A stretch of 64,000 nucleotides of DNA from Enterobacter_D sp963521185 (GTDB lineage: Bacteria; Pseudomonadota; Gammaproteobacteria; Enterobacterales; Enterobacteriaceae), in contig CAUQTV010000002.1 of assembly GCA_963521185.1 (NCBI GenBank), forward strand, positions 186,001 through 250,000, given 5' to 3'. The notes under the pieces were generated by a model. The model was not told where the DNA came from. It did not search any database and saw nothing but the letters and a program-made list of their open reading frames with translations. This document shows positions 23,746 through 33,533 of the stretch, one piece after another. Positions within the stretch are counted from its first letter, which is position 1. Each line of letters begins with the position of its first letter. The translations under genes and the position numbers were made by a program.

Positions 23746-25683
23746 TTATGATACAGCCGCCGATTCTGAGGGCGGCTTTTTCTTGCCCCGCGCTTTACTG
23801 AAGGTTTTTTTCTTCTCGCCACCCGGCGCAACAATGCCCCGGAACCGTTGCACCGGCGTGCTGCGCGCCTGATTGATCAGCTCAAAAAGCGTGCTCACCA
23901 GCGGCTGCATAAAGTCCTGGTAGCGGCACTGTTTCTCGCTGATTTGCGTCAGTACCGACTCCCAGTGCGCGGTCATATCGGGTCGGGCGGCCATCTCCGG
24001 CAACGAGTGGATCAGCGCGCGCCCGGCATCGCTTGAGTGAATATAGCGCCCTTTTTTGACCAGGAATCCGCGCCTGAACAACAGCTCGATGATGCCCGCG
24101 CGGGTCGCTTCCGTTCCCAGTCCGTCGGTGGCACGCAGAATTTTTTTCAGATCTTTATCCTGCACAAAGCGGGCAATACCGGTCATCGCCGAGAGCAGCG
24201 TGGCGTCGGTAAAATGGCGTGGCGGCTGGGTCTGGCGCTCGATGACTTCGCCTTTTTCACACAGTAATTCATCGTCTTTTGCCACCACCGGCAGCGGCGT
24301 GCCGTCGTTTTCTTCATCGCGCTCTTTGTTGCCAAGCAGCGTACGCCAGCCCGCTTCCGCCAGAAAGCGCGCTTTCGCCACAAACTTACCTTTGGCGATA
24401 TCCAGCTCAATGGTGCATTTGCGAAATACCGCGTCCGGGCAAAACTGCATCAGATACTGACGCGCGACCAGGGTGTAAACCTTCTCTTCGTTATCGCTGA
24501 GATTCACTTTACTGCTGCGGGCGGTGGGGATAATCGCGTGGTGCGCATCCACTTTTTTGTCGTCCCAACAGCGGTTACGAATATCGGTGTCGATCACCGG
24601 CTGCGGCAATAGCGACGGGCTGTGCACGCTAATGGCGTTAATCACCGCCTGACGCCCGGCAAAGTGCTCTTCCGGCAGATAGCGGCTGTCCGAGCGCGGG
24701 TAGGTAATGAGCTTGTGGGTTTCATACAGCTTCTGGCAAATATCCAGCACGTTTTGCGCGCTCAGGCCGTAGCGTTTTGCCGCTTCAATCTGGAGCGACG
24801 AGAGCGAAAACGGCAGCGGCGCAGGCTCGGTTTCGCGCTTATCGTTATAGCTGGTGACGTGCGCCGGTTGCCCGGCGATGCGACCGACCACATGATCCGC
24901 AAGCGTGCGGTGCAGCAAACGCCCCTCTTCATCCTGGTACGGTTCACAGGCGTCGCTGGGTTGCCAGGTCGCGGTGAAACGCTCATCCGCAGGCGTGACA
25001 ATGTGCGCTTTTACCTCAAAGAAATCTTTGGCGACGAAGTTTTCGATCTCTTCATCACGGCGTACCACAAGGCCGAGCACCGGCGTTTGAACGCGCCCAA
25101 CGGAGAGCACGCCCTGATAGCCTGCATTACGTCCCAGCAGCGTGTAAGCGCGGGTCATGTTAATGCCGTAAAGCCAGTCAGCGCGCGCACGGGCCAGCGC
25201 CGAGACGCACAGCGGAATAAACTCGCTGTTAGCGCGTAAGCGGCTGATGGCGCGCTCCACCGCCTGCGGGTTGAGATCGTTAATCAAACAGCGCTGCACG
25301 TTCTGGCGCTTTTCGGCGGGCAGTTGCAGGTAGTCCAGCACTTCGTCCACCAGCAGTTGACCTTCACGATCCGGGTCACCGGCGTGGATCACTTCACTGG
25401 CCTCCCCCAACAGACGCTTGATCACGTTGATCTGTTTGGTCACCGACGCACGCGGCTGAAGCTGCCACTTCTCTGGCACGATAGGCAAGTCGGCCAGGCT
25501 CCAGCGCGCATAGCGGCTGTCGTAGGCATCCGGCTGCGCCTGCTCCAGCAGGTGACCAATACACCAGGTCACCACCTGGCCATTTCCGCACTCAATGTAA
25601 CCGTCGCCTTTGCGATGTGGCTTTGGCAGCACATCCGCAATGGCGCGGCCCAGACTCGGTTTTTCGGCAATAAACAACCGCAT
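23746..25683 (-). CDS. topB: DNA topoisomerase III
   Basis: A 645-residue type IA topoisomerase that decatenates DNA, working with RecQ. The Toprim domain shows FIAEKPS (catalytic Glu) and the GDPDREGQLL acidic triad. The active-site tyrosine is in KLITYPRSDSRYLP. The conserved SVGRVQTPVLGLVVRRD and DGLGTEATRAGIIE segments are intact. A basic Lys/Arg-rich tail (PGGEKKKTFSKARGKKKPP) matches the DNA-binding end of E. coli TopB. The start at 25683 (MRLFIAEK) is used rather than 25701. It starts 4 bases after the selD stop, so the two are co-transcribed. Confidence 0.96.
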   Translation of the reverse strand: MRLFIAEKPSLGRAIADVLPKPHRKGDGYIECGNGQVVTWCIGHLLEQAQPDAYDSRYARWSLADLPIVPEKWQLQPRASVTKQINVIKRLLGEASEVIHAGDPDREGQLLVDEVLDYLQLPAEKRQNVQRCLINDLNPQAVERAISRLRANSEFIPLCVSALARARADWLYGINMTRAYTLLGRNAGYQGVLSVGRVQTPVLGLVVRRDEEIENFVAKDFFEVKAHIVTPADERFTATWQPSDACEPYQDEEGRLLHRTLADHVVGRIAGQPAHVTSYNDKRETEPAPLPFSLSSLQIEAAKRYGLSAQNVLDICQKLYETHKLITYPRSDSRYLPEEHFAGRQAVINAISVHSPSLLPQPVIDTDIRNRCWDDKKVDAHHAIIPTARSSKVNLSDNEEKVYTLVARQYLMQFCPDAVFRKCTIELDIAKGKFVAKARFLAEAGWRTLLGNKERDEENDGTPLPVVAKDDELLCEKGEVIERQTQPPRHFTDATLLSAMTGIARFVQDKDLKKILRATDGLGTEATRAGIIELLFRRGFLVKKGRYIHSSDAGRALIHSLPEMAARPDMTAHWESVLTQISEKQCRYQDFMQPLVSTLFELINQARSTPVQRFRGIVAPGGEKKKTFSKARGKKKPPSESAAVS

Positions 25684-25687
25684 CGAC

Positions 25688-26731
25688 TTAACGGATCTCA
25701 ATCATTGGGCGACCGGCGCGGGCCGTCACCAGCTCGCCGATGGCGGTCAGGCTCACGCCGTAGTCCCCCGCCGTGGCACGCACCGCGTCTTCGGCGTCCG
25801 GCAGCACCGCCAGCAGCAATCCGCCGGAGGTTTGCGGATCGCACAGCAGATCGCGCCACGCCTGCGGCATTTCGCCCATCAGGTGACCATAGCTGGCAAA
25901 GTTGCGCCCGGTTCCGCCCGGTACCGCGCCCTGGATGATGTAGTCTTCCACGCCCGGCAGCTTCGGCACGCTTTCATAGCACACCTGCGCCTGAACACCC
26001 GCGCCCTGGCACATTTCACTGAGATGGCCGAGCAGACCAAAACCGGTGACGTCGGTCATGGCTTTTACCCCGTCGATGCTGGCAAAACCGGCACCGGCGA
26101 GGTTCATCTGGCACATGACGTCGGTTGCGAGGCCTACGTGTTCCGGCTTAAGCAGGGATTTTTTCTCGGCGGTGGTCAGCACGCCAATGCCGAGGGGCTT
26201 GGTGAGATACAGCGTGCAGCCCGCTTGCGCAGTGCTGTTTTTCTTCACGCGATCCGTCGGCACCACGCCGGTAACGGCGAGGCCAAAAATCGGTTCCGGT
26301 GCGTCAATGGAGTGACCACCCGCCAGCGCAATACCCGCCTGCTGGCAGGCAAAGCGCCCACCTTCAATCACCTCACGCGCAATCTCGGGGGCCAGTTTGT
26401 CCAGCGGCCAGCCCAGAATGGCGATGCCCATGATCGGTTTACCGCCCATGGCAAAAATATCGCTGATGGCGTTCGTTGCCGCGATGCGACCAAAGTCGAA
26501 CGGGTTATCAACAATCGGCATGAAAAAATCAGTGGTGCTGATAACGCAGGTGCCGTTACCCAAATCGTAAACCGCGGCGTCGTCACGGGTTTCATTTCCG
26601 ACCAGTAAACTGGGATCGACAAACTTCGCCTGCTCGCTGTGCAGGATGGTCTCCAGCACTTTTGGGGAAATCTTACACCCGCAACCGGCTCCGTGGCTGT
26701 ATTGCGTTAAACGAATAGCGTGCTCGCTCAT
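25688..26731 (-). CDS. selD: Selenide, water dikinase (selenophosphate synthetase)
   Basis: A 347-residue enzyme making selenophosphate from selenide and ATP for selenocysteine and 2-selenouridine synthesis. The glycine-rich N-terminal active loop is visible as GAGCGCKISP: Cys17, Cys19 and Lys20, so this is the Cys form, not a selenoprotein. The ATP/Mg segments DDAAVYDLGNG and TTDFFMPIVDNPFDFG are intact. The ATG at 26731 has an AGGAG box 6 bases upstream, while the ATG at 26737 would abut it. It is followed closely by topB. Confidence 0.96.
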   Translation of the reverse strand: MSEHAIRLTQYSHGAGCGCKISPKVLETILHSEQAKFVDPSLLVGNETRDDAAVYDLGNGTCVISTTDFFMPIVDNPFDFGRIAATNAISDIFAMGGKPIMGIAILGWPLDKLAPEIAREVIEGGRFACQQAGIALAGGHSIDAPEPIFGLAVTGVVPTDRVKKNSTAQAGCTLYLTKPLGIGVLTTAEKKSLLKPEHVGLATDVMCQMNLAGAGFASIDGVKAMTDVTGFGLLGHLSEMCQGAGVQAQVCYESVPKLPGVEDYIIQGAVPGGTGRNFASYGHLMGEMPQAWRDLLCDPQTSGGLLLAVLPDAEDAVRATAGDYGVSLTAIGELVTARAGRPMIEIR

Positions 26732-26848
26732 GGACATCTCCTGTCATTGCAATCGGTGTATGGTAGCGCTCAAACGGGCATGTGGTAAGTACGACTGTCT
26801 GAATTGCGCCGCTTTCGCTCACAATCCAGACAGTTTTGCCAGAACGGC

Positions 26849-27400
26849 TTAGAAATAGCGCACGAAGGGTGCGGTATCGGGCAGGCTGATGGTGGTTGAT
26901 GCTTTCAACTGCGGCGTGCCGAGGTAAAGAAAACCGACGATCTGATCCTGTTCGCGGCATTCCAGCGCCTCGCGCACCACCGGGCTGTCGGTAAGCGGAC
27001 CGCTGCGCCAGATACCATTGTAGCCCTGCGCCAGCGCCGCCATCTGCATCGCCATCACCGCGCAGCCCGCCGACAGCAGTTGCTCCCAGCGCGGGACTTT
27101 TGGGTGCTCTTCACATCGGGCGACCACCGCGATGATCATCGGCGCACGAAACGGCGCGCTGCGCGCTTTTTCAATGCCCTTTTCGTCCAGCCCCAGCTCG
27201 CTCGCACCGCGCGCTAGTAGCTGGCTGAAACGCTCACGCCCTTCGCCTTCAATCACGAAAAAGCGCCATGGCGTGAGCGTACCGTGGTCTGGCGCACGCA
27301 GGCCAGCCTGTAAGATGTTTTCCAGTTGCTCGCCCGCCGGTGCCGGTTCGGCCAGGCGGGACGCGCTGCGACGGTTAACGAGCAGTTCAAGTGCATCCAT
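26849..27400 (-). CDS. ydjA: FMN-dependent nitroreductase YdjA
   Basis: A 183-residue minimal-fold nitroreductase, the E. coli YdjA length. Motifs are the N-terminal RRSASRLAEPAP, the FMN-contacting APDHGTLTPWRFFVIEG, and YNGIWRSGPLTDSP near residue 130. The proteins bind FMN and reduce nitroaromatics weakly; the physiological substrate is unknown. It lies upstream of selD in the same orientation, separated by about 120 bases, as in E. coli, and is divergent from sppA. Confidence 0.94.
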   Translation of the reverse strand: MDALELLVNRRSASRLAEPAPAGEQLENILQAGLRAPDHGTLTPWRFFVIEGEGRERFSQLLARGASELGLDEKGIEKARSAPFRAPMIIAVVARCEEHPKVPRWEQLLSAGCAVMAMQMAALAQGYNGIWRSGPLTDSPVVREALECREQDQIVGFLYLGTPQLKASTTISLPDTAPFVRYF

Positions 27401-27562
27401 GAGTTAACTCCTGTCATCAAATTTATGCATAAAATTAACACGGGTGGAAATTTTGTTACAGCGCCGACGGCGATACATGCTGACAAGTTGCCGCCGGGTA
27501 ATTAGGATAACCGCACAACCCGCTCAGGGCAGCGGAGGTCGTTAACTGGTTAGGGAGAATAC

Positions 27563-29416
27563 ATGCGAACCCTTTGGCGTATTATTGCCGGATTCTTTAA
27601 ATGGACGTGGCGAGTGCTCAATTTCGTCCGCGAGCTGGTCTTCAACATCTTCTTCATTTTGTTGATTCTTGTGGGCGTGGGCATCTGGACACAAATGAAC
27701 AGCAGCACCGCCGAGCACAGTAGCCGGGGTGCGCTGCTGTTAGACATCGCCGGTGTGGTCGTCGATAAACCCTCCAGCAGTAATAAACTGGGTGTGCTCG
27801 GTCGCCAGTTCTTTGGGGCAAGCTCCGATCGCCTACAGGAAAACTCACTGTTTGATATTGTCGAGACTATTCGCCAGGCGAAAGAGGATCGCAACATCAC
27901 CGGGATCGTCCTCGATCTGAAAAACTTCGCCGGTGCCGATCAGCCGTCGATGCAGTATATCGGTAAAGCGCTGCGTGAATTCCGCGACAGCGGCAAACCG
28001 GTTTACGCGACGGGGGATAACTACAGTCAGGGTCAGTATTATCTCGCCAGCTTCGCTAACAAAGTATTCCTTTCGCCGCAGGGCGTGGTGGATCTGCACG
28101 GTTTTGCCACCAACGGCCTGTATTACAAATCGCTGCTCGATAAGCTGAAAGTCTCCACGCACGTGTTCCGCGTGGGCACCTACAAGTCGGCGGTAGAGCC
28201 GTTTATTCGCGACGATATGTCCCCTGCCGCGCGCGAAGCCGACAGCCGCTGGGTTGGTGAACTGTGGCAAAACTACCTGAATACCATTGCGGCGAATCGT
28301 CAGGTCACCGCGCAGCAGATCTTCCCCGGCGCGCAGGGCGTGCTCGACGGCCTGAGCAAAGTGGGTGGCGACACCGCGCAATACGCGCTCGACAACAAAC
28401 TGGTGGACCAACTGGCCTCCAGCGCGGAAGTCGAAAAAGTGCTGACCAAACAGTTCGGCTGGAGCCAGGAAGATAAAAACTACCGCGCCATCAGCTATTA
28501 CGACTATGCGCTGAAAAAACCGAGCGACGTCGGCGACAGCGTGGCGGTGGTGTTTGCCAACGGTGCGATCATGGACGGTGAAGAGACGCCGGGGAACGTG
28601 GGCGGTGATACTACCGCTGCGCAAATCCGCGATGCGCGTCTGGATGCGAAAGTGAAAGCCATTGTGCTGCGTGTTAACAGCCCAGGCGGCAGCGTCAGCG
28701 CCTCAGAAGTGATTCGTGCTGAACTGGCCGCCGCCAAAGCGGCAGGTAAACCGGTGGTGGTGTCGATGGGCGGCATGGCGGCATCCGGCGGTTACTGGAT
28801 CTCAACGCCTGCCAGCTACATCGTGGCAAACCCGAGCACGCTGACCGGCTCCATCGGCATCTTTGGCGTGATTAACACGCTGGAAAACAGCCTGGATACC
28901 CTGGGTGTGCATACCGATGGCGTGGCCACCTCGCCGCTGGCGGACGTCTCCATCACCAAAGCGCTGCCGCCGGAAGTGCAGCAGATGATGCAGCTCAGCA
29001 TTGAGAATGGCTATAAACGCTTTATCACGCTGGTGGCGCAGTCGCGCGGGAAAACCCCGGCGCAGATCGACCAGATTGCGCAGGGCCACGTCTGGACCGG
29101 TCAGGACGCAAAAGGCAACGGTCTGGTGGATGCGCTGGGTGACTTTGACGATGCCGTGGCTAAAGCCGCGTCGCTGGCGAAACTCAAGCAGTGGCACATC
29201 GACTACTATCAGGATGAACCGAGCTTCTTTGATCGGGTGATGGACGGTATGTCCGGATCCGTGCGCGCCATGCTGCCGCAGGCGTTACAGGCCTATCTGC
29301 CCGCGCCGCTGGCTGCCGCCGCTGTGACGGTAAAAACCGAAACCGACAAGCTGGCCGCGTTTAACGATCCCCAAAACCGTTACGCAATGTGCCTCACCTG
29401 CGCTAACGTTCGCTGA
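27563..29416 (+). CDS. sppA: Signal peptide peptidase SppA, 67K type (protease IV)
   Basis: A 617-residue inner-membrane serine protease with its catalytic body in the periplasm, degrading cleaved signal peptides. One N-terminal membrane anchor is visible (FVRELVFNIFFILLILVGVG, about residues 20-42). The tandem-repeat architecture puts the Lys general base in the first half (GTYKSAVEPF, Lys near 209) and the Ser nucleophile in the second half (MGGMAASGGYWIS, Ser near 409), as in E. coli SppA. The start at 27563 is preceded by AGGGAG. A strong terminator separates it from ansA. Confidence 0.96.
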   Translation: MRTLWRIIAGFFKWTWRVLNFVRELVFNIFFILLILVGVGIWTQMNSSTAEHSSRGALLLDIAGVVVDKPSSSNKLGVLGRQFFGASSDRLQENSLFDIVETIRQAKEDRNITGIVLDLKNFAGADQPSMQYIGKALREFRDSGKPVYATGDNYSQGQYYLASFANKVFLSPQGVVDLHGFATNGLYYKSLLDKLKVSTHVFRVGTYKSAVEPFIRDDMSPAAREADSRWVGELWQNYLNTIAANRQVTAQQIFPGAQGVLDGLSKVGGDTAQYALDNKLVDQLASSAEVEKVLTKQFGWSQEDKNYRAISYYDYALKKPSDVGDSVAVVFANGAIMDGEETPGNVGGDTTAAQIRDARLDAKVKAIVLRVNSPGGSVSASEVIRAELAAAKAAGKPVVVSMGGMAASGGYWISTPASYIVANPSTLTGSIGIFGVINTLENSLDTLGVHTDGVATSPLADVSITKALPPEVQQMMQLSIENGYKRFITLVAQSRGKTPAQIDQIAQGHVWTGQDAKGNGLVDALGDFDDAVAKAASLAKLKQWHIDYYQDEPSFFDRVMDGMSGSVRAMLPQALQAYLPAPLAAAAVTVKTETDKLAAFNDPQNRYAMCLTCANVR

Positions 29417-29427
29417 TAATGACACCC

Positions 29428-29456
29428 ATCCCCTCATTCATTGAGGGGATTTTTTT
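29428..29456 (+). terminator. Rho-independent terminator of sppA
   Basis: An 8-bp perfect stem, ATCCCCTC (29428-29435) with GAGGGGAT (29443-29450), a 7-base loop, then seven T residues. Confidence 0.9.
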
Positions 29457-29476
29457 AGGCACAAGAACACAACACC

Positions 29477-30493
29477 ATGCAAAAAAAATCGATTTATGTT
29501 GCTTATACCGGTGGTACCATTGGTATGCAACGCTCCGAACAGGGCTATATTCCGGTGTCCGGTCACCTTCAACGCCAGTTAGCGCTGATGCCGGAATTCC
29601 ACCGCCAGGAGATGCCCGACTTCACTATCCATGAATACCATCCGCTGATGGACTCCTCGGATATGACGCCGGAAGACTGGCAGCATATCGCCGAAGATAT
29701 CAAATCGAACTATGACCGTTACGATGGTTTCGTGATCCTCCACGGCACGGACACTATGGCGTTCACTGCGTCCGCACTCTCCTTTATGCTGGAAAATCTG
29801 GGCAAGCCGGTCATTGTGACAGGGTCACAAATTCCGCTGGCAGAGCTGCGTTCCGACGGTCAAATCAATCTGCTTAACGCGCTGTACGTGGCGGCAAATT
29901 ACCCGATCAATGAAGTGTCGCTGTTCTTTAACAACCGACTGTTTCGCGGCAACCGCACCACTAAGGCGCACGCCGACGGCTTTGATGCCTTTGCTTCACC
30001 GAACCTGCCGCCGCTGCTGGAAGCAGGGATCCACATCCGCCGCCTGGGCACCCCGCCTGCCCCCAATGGCGATGGCGAGCTGATTGTGCATCACATCACC
30101 CCGCAGCCGATTGGCGTGGTGACGATATACCCCGGCATCTCCGCCGACGTGGTGCGTAACTTCCTGCGTCTGCCGGTGAAAGCGCTGATTTTGCGATCCT
30201 ATGGCGTTGGCAACGCGCCGCAGAACAGCGAGTTCTTAAAAGAGCTTCAGGAAGCGAGTTCACGCGGCATCGTGGTGGTAAACCTCACCCAGTGCATGTC
30301 CGGCAAGGTCAACATGGGCGGGTATGCCACCGGTAATGCCCTCGCCCATGCTGGCGTGATCGGCGGCGCAGACATGACGGTGGAAGCCACGTTGACTAAA
30401 CTTCACTATCTGTTAAGCCAGGAACTGGACGCACAGGCCATCCGCCATGCGATGACCAGGAACCTGCGCGGTGAACTGACGCCTGACGAGTAA
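29477..30493 (+). CDS. ansA: Cytoplasmic L-asparaginase I
   Basis: A 338-residue type I asparaginase hydrolysing L-asparagine to aspartate and ammonia in the cytoplasm. Both catalytic threonine motifs are present: AYTGGTIGMQRS near the N-terminus and ILHGTDTMAFTASALSF around residue 90. The K-containing segment VTGSQIPLAELRSDG completes the site. There is no signal peptide, which separates it from periplasmic AnsB. It starts 21 bases after the sppA terminator and its stop is 9 bases before pncA, so ansA-pncA is likely bicistronic. Confidence 0.96.
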   Translation: MQKKSIYVAYTGGTIGMQRSEQGYIPVSGHLQRQLALMPEFHRQEMPDFTIHEYHPLMDSSDMTPEDWQHIAEDIKSNYDRYDGFVILHGTDTMAFTASALSFMLENLGKPVIVTGSQIPLAELRSDGQINLLNALYVAANYPINEVSLFFNNRLFRGNRTTKAHADGFDAFASPNLPPLLEAGIHIRRLGTPPAPNGDGELIVHHITPQPIGVVTIYPGISADVVRNFLRLPVKALILRSYGVGNAPQNSEFLKELQEASSRGIVVVNLTQCMSGKVNMGGYATGNALAHAGVIGGADMTVEATLTKLHYLLSQELDAQAIRHAMTRNLRGELTPDE

Positions 30494-30502
30494 GGATCGA
30501 AC

Positions 30503-31144
30503 ATGACAAGACGCGCGCTGCTGCTCGTGGATATTCAAAATGATTTTTGTGCCGGTGGCGCGCTGTCGGTGCCCGAAGGCGACAGCACGGTGGATATTGC
30601 CAACGCGCTGATTGACTGGTGCAAGGCCCGCGGCGATGTGGTGGTGGCAAGCCAGGACTGGCACCCCGCTAACCACGGCAGTTTCGCCAGTCAGCACGGC
30701 GTGGAGCCTTACACCGAAGGACACCTCGACGGGCTGGTGCAAACCTTCTGGCCCGATCACTGCGTGCAGGGCAGCGAAGGCGCACAGCTGCATCCGCTGC
30801 TGGCGCACAAATCAATCGACGCGGCTTTTCATAAGGGCGAAAACCCGCTGATTGACAGCTACAGCGCGTTTTTTGATAACGGTCACAAGCACAAAACGCA
30901 GCTGGACGACTGGCTGCGCGCGCACGACGTCAGCGAACTGATCGTGCTCGGTCTGGCAACGGACTACTGTGTGAAATTTACCGTTCTGGACGCGCTGGGG
31001 CTGGCATATACCGTGAATGTGATCACCGATGGCTGTCGCGGCGTAAACCTGCATCAGCAGGACAGCGCGCAAGCGTTTATGACCATGGCGGCGGCAGGCG
31101 CAACGCTTTATACGCTGGCAGACTGGGTAGAGACGCAGGGGTAA
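30503..31144 (+). CDS. pncA: Nicotinamidase / pyrazinamidase
   Basis: A 213-residue isochorismatase-fold amidase that hydrolyses nicotinamide to nicotinate for NAD+ salvage, and also activates pyrazinamide. The catalytic triad is visible: Asp in LLVDIQNDFC, Lys in FHKGENPLIDSYSAF, and the nucleophile Cys in LGLATDYCVKFT. Metal ligands are in SQDWHPANHGSF. It follows ansA by 9 bases. A short GC hairpin, CCGGCC-ACCA-GGCCGG (31153-31168), just downstream may end the transcript. After it the backbone is interrupted by the RTX island. Confidence 0.96.
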   Translation: MTRRALLLVDIQNDFCAGGALSVPEGDSTVDIANALIDWCKARGDVVVASQDWHPANHGSFASQHGVEPYTEGHLDGLVQTFWPDHCVQGSEGAQLHPLLAHKSIDAAFHKGENPLIDSYSAFFDNGHKHKTQLDDWLRAHDVSELIVLGLATDYCVKFTVLDALGLAYTVNVITDGCRGVNLHQQDSAQAFMTMAAAGATLYTLADWVETQG

Positions 31145-31561
31145 ATACCGATCCGGCCACCAGGCCGGTTTCACCCTGGCATCCTTTTTGTCAGCAATAC
31201 CCTTCATTACAAATGTTAACTAGCGCCGCCCAATAATATTTTGTGTGAAGAATATCCCATTGCTTTACTTTCGCATCATAGCCATTACATTCACACAATA
31301 AATATTTATATTTCCCCGGTGAATATTTTACGCACAGGCATAGGTATGGAAACCAATAACCCTTTGAAAACTATGCCACACTGTCCTCGGCGTTAAATTC
31401 ATCCATTTATTTTGCAAATGCCATTTATCAATAATATTTCCACAGCGAATACTTACCCTTGCATCTCATCCCCTCTCATCAGAATAACCTCAACCATCGG
31501 TATTGCAAAAAAAATTCTTTAGCGTAATTGTATTGCTCAGCACGCCAACATCAAAGGATTA
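31145..31561. promoter_or_regulatory. AT-rich upstream region of the RTX island, with no gene
   Basis: These 417 bases between pncA and the first island gene hold no credible open frame. After the pncA hairpin the base composition drops sharply to AT-rich sequence with repeated AATATT and ATTT stretches, typical of H-NS-bound foreign DNA. From 31180 it is almost identical to 32957 onward, so the same promoter region appears twice. No integrase, att site or tRNA end was seen at the junction. Confidence 0.5.
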
Positions 31562-31755
31562 ATGATGAGCACACATAATCTAAAAAAGATCAGGCTAAAG
31601 ACGATTAAATATTTAAAGAAATTAGCATGTATATCACTGAAAATATTCCTTGCTTTGATTTTATATTATTTAGTTGGCGTGGCCTCTGTGTTATTTAAAA
31701 TTGAAAACTATCTTTGGCAACCAGACCCTATACTGATTGAAAGTAAAAGTATAAA
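31180..31755 (+). repeat. Duplicated block, copy A (promoter region plus 5' gene end)
   Basis: Copy A corresponds to copy B at 32957-33533 with an offset of about 1778 bases. From the shared motif TCAGCAATACCCTTCATTAC to both start codons there is no net insertion or deletion, only scattered substitutions. Similarity continues through about the first 64 codons of the two genes, then falls off. Confidence 0.85.
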
Positions 31756-32152
31756 AACCGATTCTGTCATTACCAAACCATTACGAATATCGCATGGCTG
31801 TTTTCATGGCCTCAAGTTTTACCCGAAAATTCCTGATAAAGAAGAGCAGCACACTTTTGCTGCCGATATTTTACTTACAATTATTGACAGTAATGGCACT
31901 GTAAAATACTCCAAACCTATGCGGGCTTACTTCTGGGAGTATTATTTAGACGGACCAAACCTGGATGCCGGGGACTATAAGATCCTTTTAAATGTTAGAA
32001 AGGCGCAAGAGCATTACCCATTTGAATATTTTTCTCTCGACTTAAAGTATGGGAAAGATGGGTGTCAGCGGCCATTCATAATGTTAGTGCCTGAGCAAAT
32101 TAAAATGTTTATTCGCTATATTAATCCGTTTGGCATCACTGATACCGTTTAA
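31565..32152 (+). CDS. Single-pass inner-membrane protein, paralogue 1 (putative immunity protein)
   Basis: About 195 residues, not recognised as a known family. A basic N-terminus (HNLKKIRLKTIKYLKK) precedes one hydrophobic helix (about residues 24-45), then a soluble domain placed in the periplasm by the positive-inside rule. Features shared with the next two paralogues are IENYxWxP, ILIES, a cysteine after the first strand (Cys80), GDYKI, YPFExFxLxLxYxKDGC (Cys168) and PEQI. The two conserved cysteines could form a disulfide. AAAGGA favours the second ATG at 31565 over that at 31562. Its low GC content contrasts with pncA. An immunity role is inferred only from the coupling of paralogue 3 to the RTX gene. 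Confidence 0.72.
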   Translation: MSTHNLKKIRLKTIKYLKKLACISLKIFLALILYYLVGVASVLFKIENYLWQPDPILIESKSIKTDSVITKPLRISHGCFHGLKFYPKIPDKEEQHTFAADILLTIIDSNGTVKYSKPMRAYFWEYYLDGPNLDAGDYKILLNVRKAQEHYPFEYFSLDLKYGKDGCQRPFIMLVPEQIKMFIRYINPFGITDTV

Positions 32153-32246
32153 GCATGCTTCATACAACGACACCCTGTAGTGTGATAGAGAATAAAAGTT
32201 TTAACGGCACCTGATTTAGAGGGTTTTTCTAGAAAAGGACTTAACG

Positions 32247-32822
32247 ATGCGGTCACATAACAAAAAAAGAATCAAATTGATGGCGTTAAATTATTTAAAA
32301 AGAACAGTTCTGATGCTGCTGATGTTACTCGGGGTCCTCGTGGTATATTTTATTGCGGACACAGCTTTTGTGCTGCTAAAAATAGAAAACTACTTCTGGG
32401 AGCCTAAAACAATTCTAATTGAAAGCAAAATTATGAAACCGCATTCGGTTATCGTCAAACCGTTAACGATAACGCATAAATGCCGCCATATGATTGCGTT
32501 CGAACCTGATAATTTTAAAAAAGGTAATGTCAGCGCCGATATTTTTTTGACGATTGTGAACAGCGCAGGCAAAGTTAGCTATTCACAAAGCATGGGGAGT
32601 TATGGCTATTCATCGTTTTTAGACAGTCCTGTTTTAGAACCTGGCGATTATAAAATTTTCTTTTTCGTTAGCCGTGCGCCAGAAAGTTATCCTTTTGAAA
32701 ATTTTACGCTTAATCTCAACTACCACAAAGACGGATGCCAAATGACACTCATAAAAATCGTACCTGAGCAGATTAGAGTTCTCTTGAGTAAAGACATCAA
32801 AACACAATCGATATTCAAGTAA
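32247..32822 (+). CDS. Single-pass inner-membrane protein, paralogue 2 (putative immunity protein)
   Basis: A 191-residue paralogue with the same plan: a basic N-terminus (RSHNKKRIKLMALNYLKR), one strongly hydrophobic helix (about residues 22-42), then IENYFWEP, ILIES, a conserved CRH segment, a GDYKI strand, YPFENFTLNLNYHKDGC and PEQI. It is the most divergent of the three and does not share the duplicated upstream block. A good AAAAGGA ribosome-binding site lies 7 bases before the ATG at 32247. No enzymatic motif is visible. The two cysteines and the membrane anchor point to an extracytoplasmic binding role. Confidence 0.72.
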   Translation: MRSHNKKRIKLMALNYLKRTVLMLLMLLGVLVVYFIADTAFVLLKIENYFWEPKTILIESKIMKPHSVIVKPLTITHKCRHMIAFEPDNFKKGNVSADIFLTIVNSAGKVSYSQSMGSYGYSSFLDSPVLEPGDYKIFFFVSRAPESYPFENFTLNLNYHKDGCQMTLIKIVPEQIRVLLSKDIKTQSIFK

Positions 32823-33339
32823 ATAATATCATTCCCCGGTAGTCATACGATGCCGGATACCACTTCGCGGTCAACTATGTGACAATGAGTGGTGTCGGCT
32901 GACGCCGTATTTCTCAGGAAGACTAATGTTAAGAACCGCTTCTCTCACATAGCCCAGCATCTTTTTCGTCAGCAATACCCTTCATTACAAATGTTAAGTA
33001 GCGCTGCTCAATAATATTTTGTGTGAAGAATATCCCATTGTTGTACTTTCGCATCCCAACCATTACATTCACACAATAAATATTTACATTTTCCCGGTGA
33101 ATATTTTACGCGCAGGCATAGTTATGGAAACCAATAACCCTTTGAAAACTATACCACAACGCCCTCGGTGTTAAATTTACTCATTCATTTTGCAAATACC
33201 ATTTATCAATGACATTTATATAGCGAATAATTACCCTGGCATTTCATCCGCTCTCATTAGAATAACCTTAACCATCGGTATTGCAAAAAAAATTCTTTAG
33301 CGTAATTGTATTGCTCAGCACGCCAACGTCAAAGGATTA
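32823..33339. promoter_or_regulatory. Second copy of the island promoter region, with no gene
   Basis: A 517-base gap between paralogues 2 and 3. From 32957 it repeats the sequence upstream of paralogue 1. The first 130 bases are unrelated and may carry remnants of an earlier gene end. No open frame with a ribosome-binding site was found. It may give paralogue 3 and the RTX gene their own promoter. Confidence 0.5.
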
Positions 33340-33533
33340 ATGATGAGTACACATAATCTAAAAAAGATAAGACTGAAGACGATTAAATATTTAAAGAAAT
33401 TAGCATGTACATTGCTGAAGATCTTCCTTGCTTTGATTTTATATTATTTGGTTAGCGTGGCCTTTGTGTTATTTAAAATTGAAAACTATCTTTGGGAGCC
33501 TACCCCCATACTTATCGAAAGCAAAAGTGTTAA
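32957..33533 (+). repeat. Duplicated block, copy B
   Basis: Counterpart of 31180-31755 (offset about 1778). It covers the AT-rich upstream region and the sequence for the basic N-terminus and membrane helix of paralogue 3. Substitutions are scattered, so the duplication is not brand new. Confidence 0.85.

Noticed and set aside
25688..26731. SelD as a selenoprotein
   Set aside because: Position 17 is encoded by a cysteine codon, not TGA, and the frame is open throughout.
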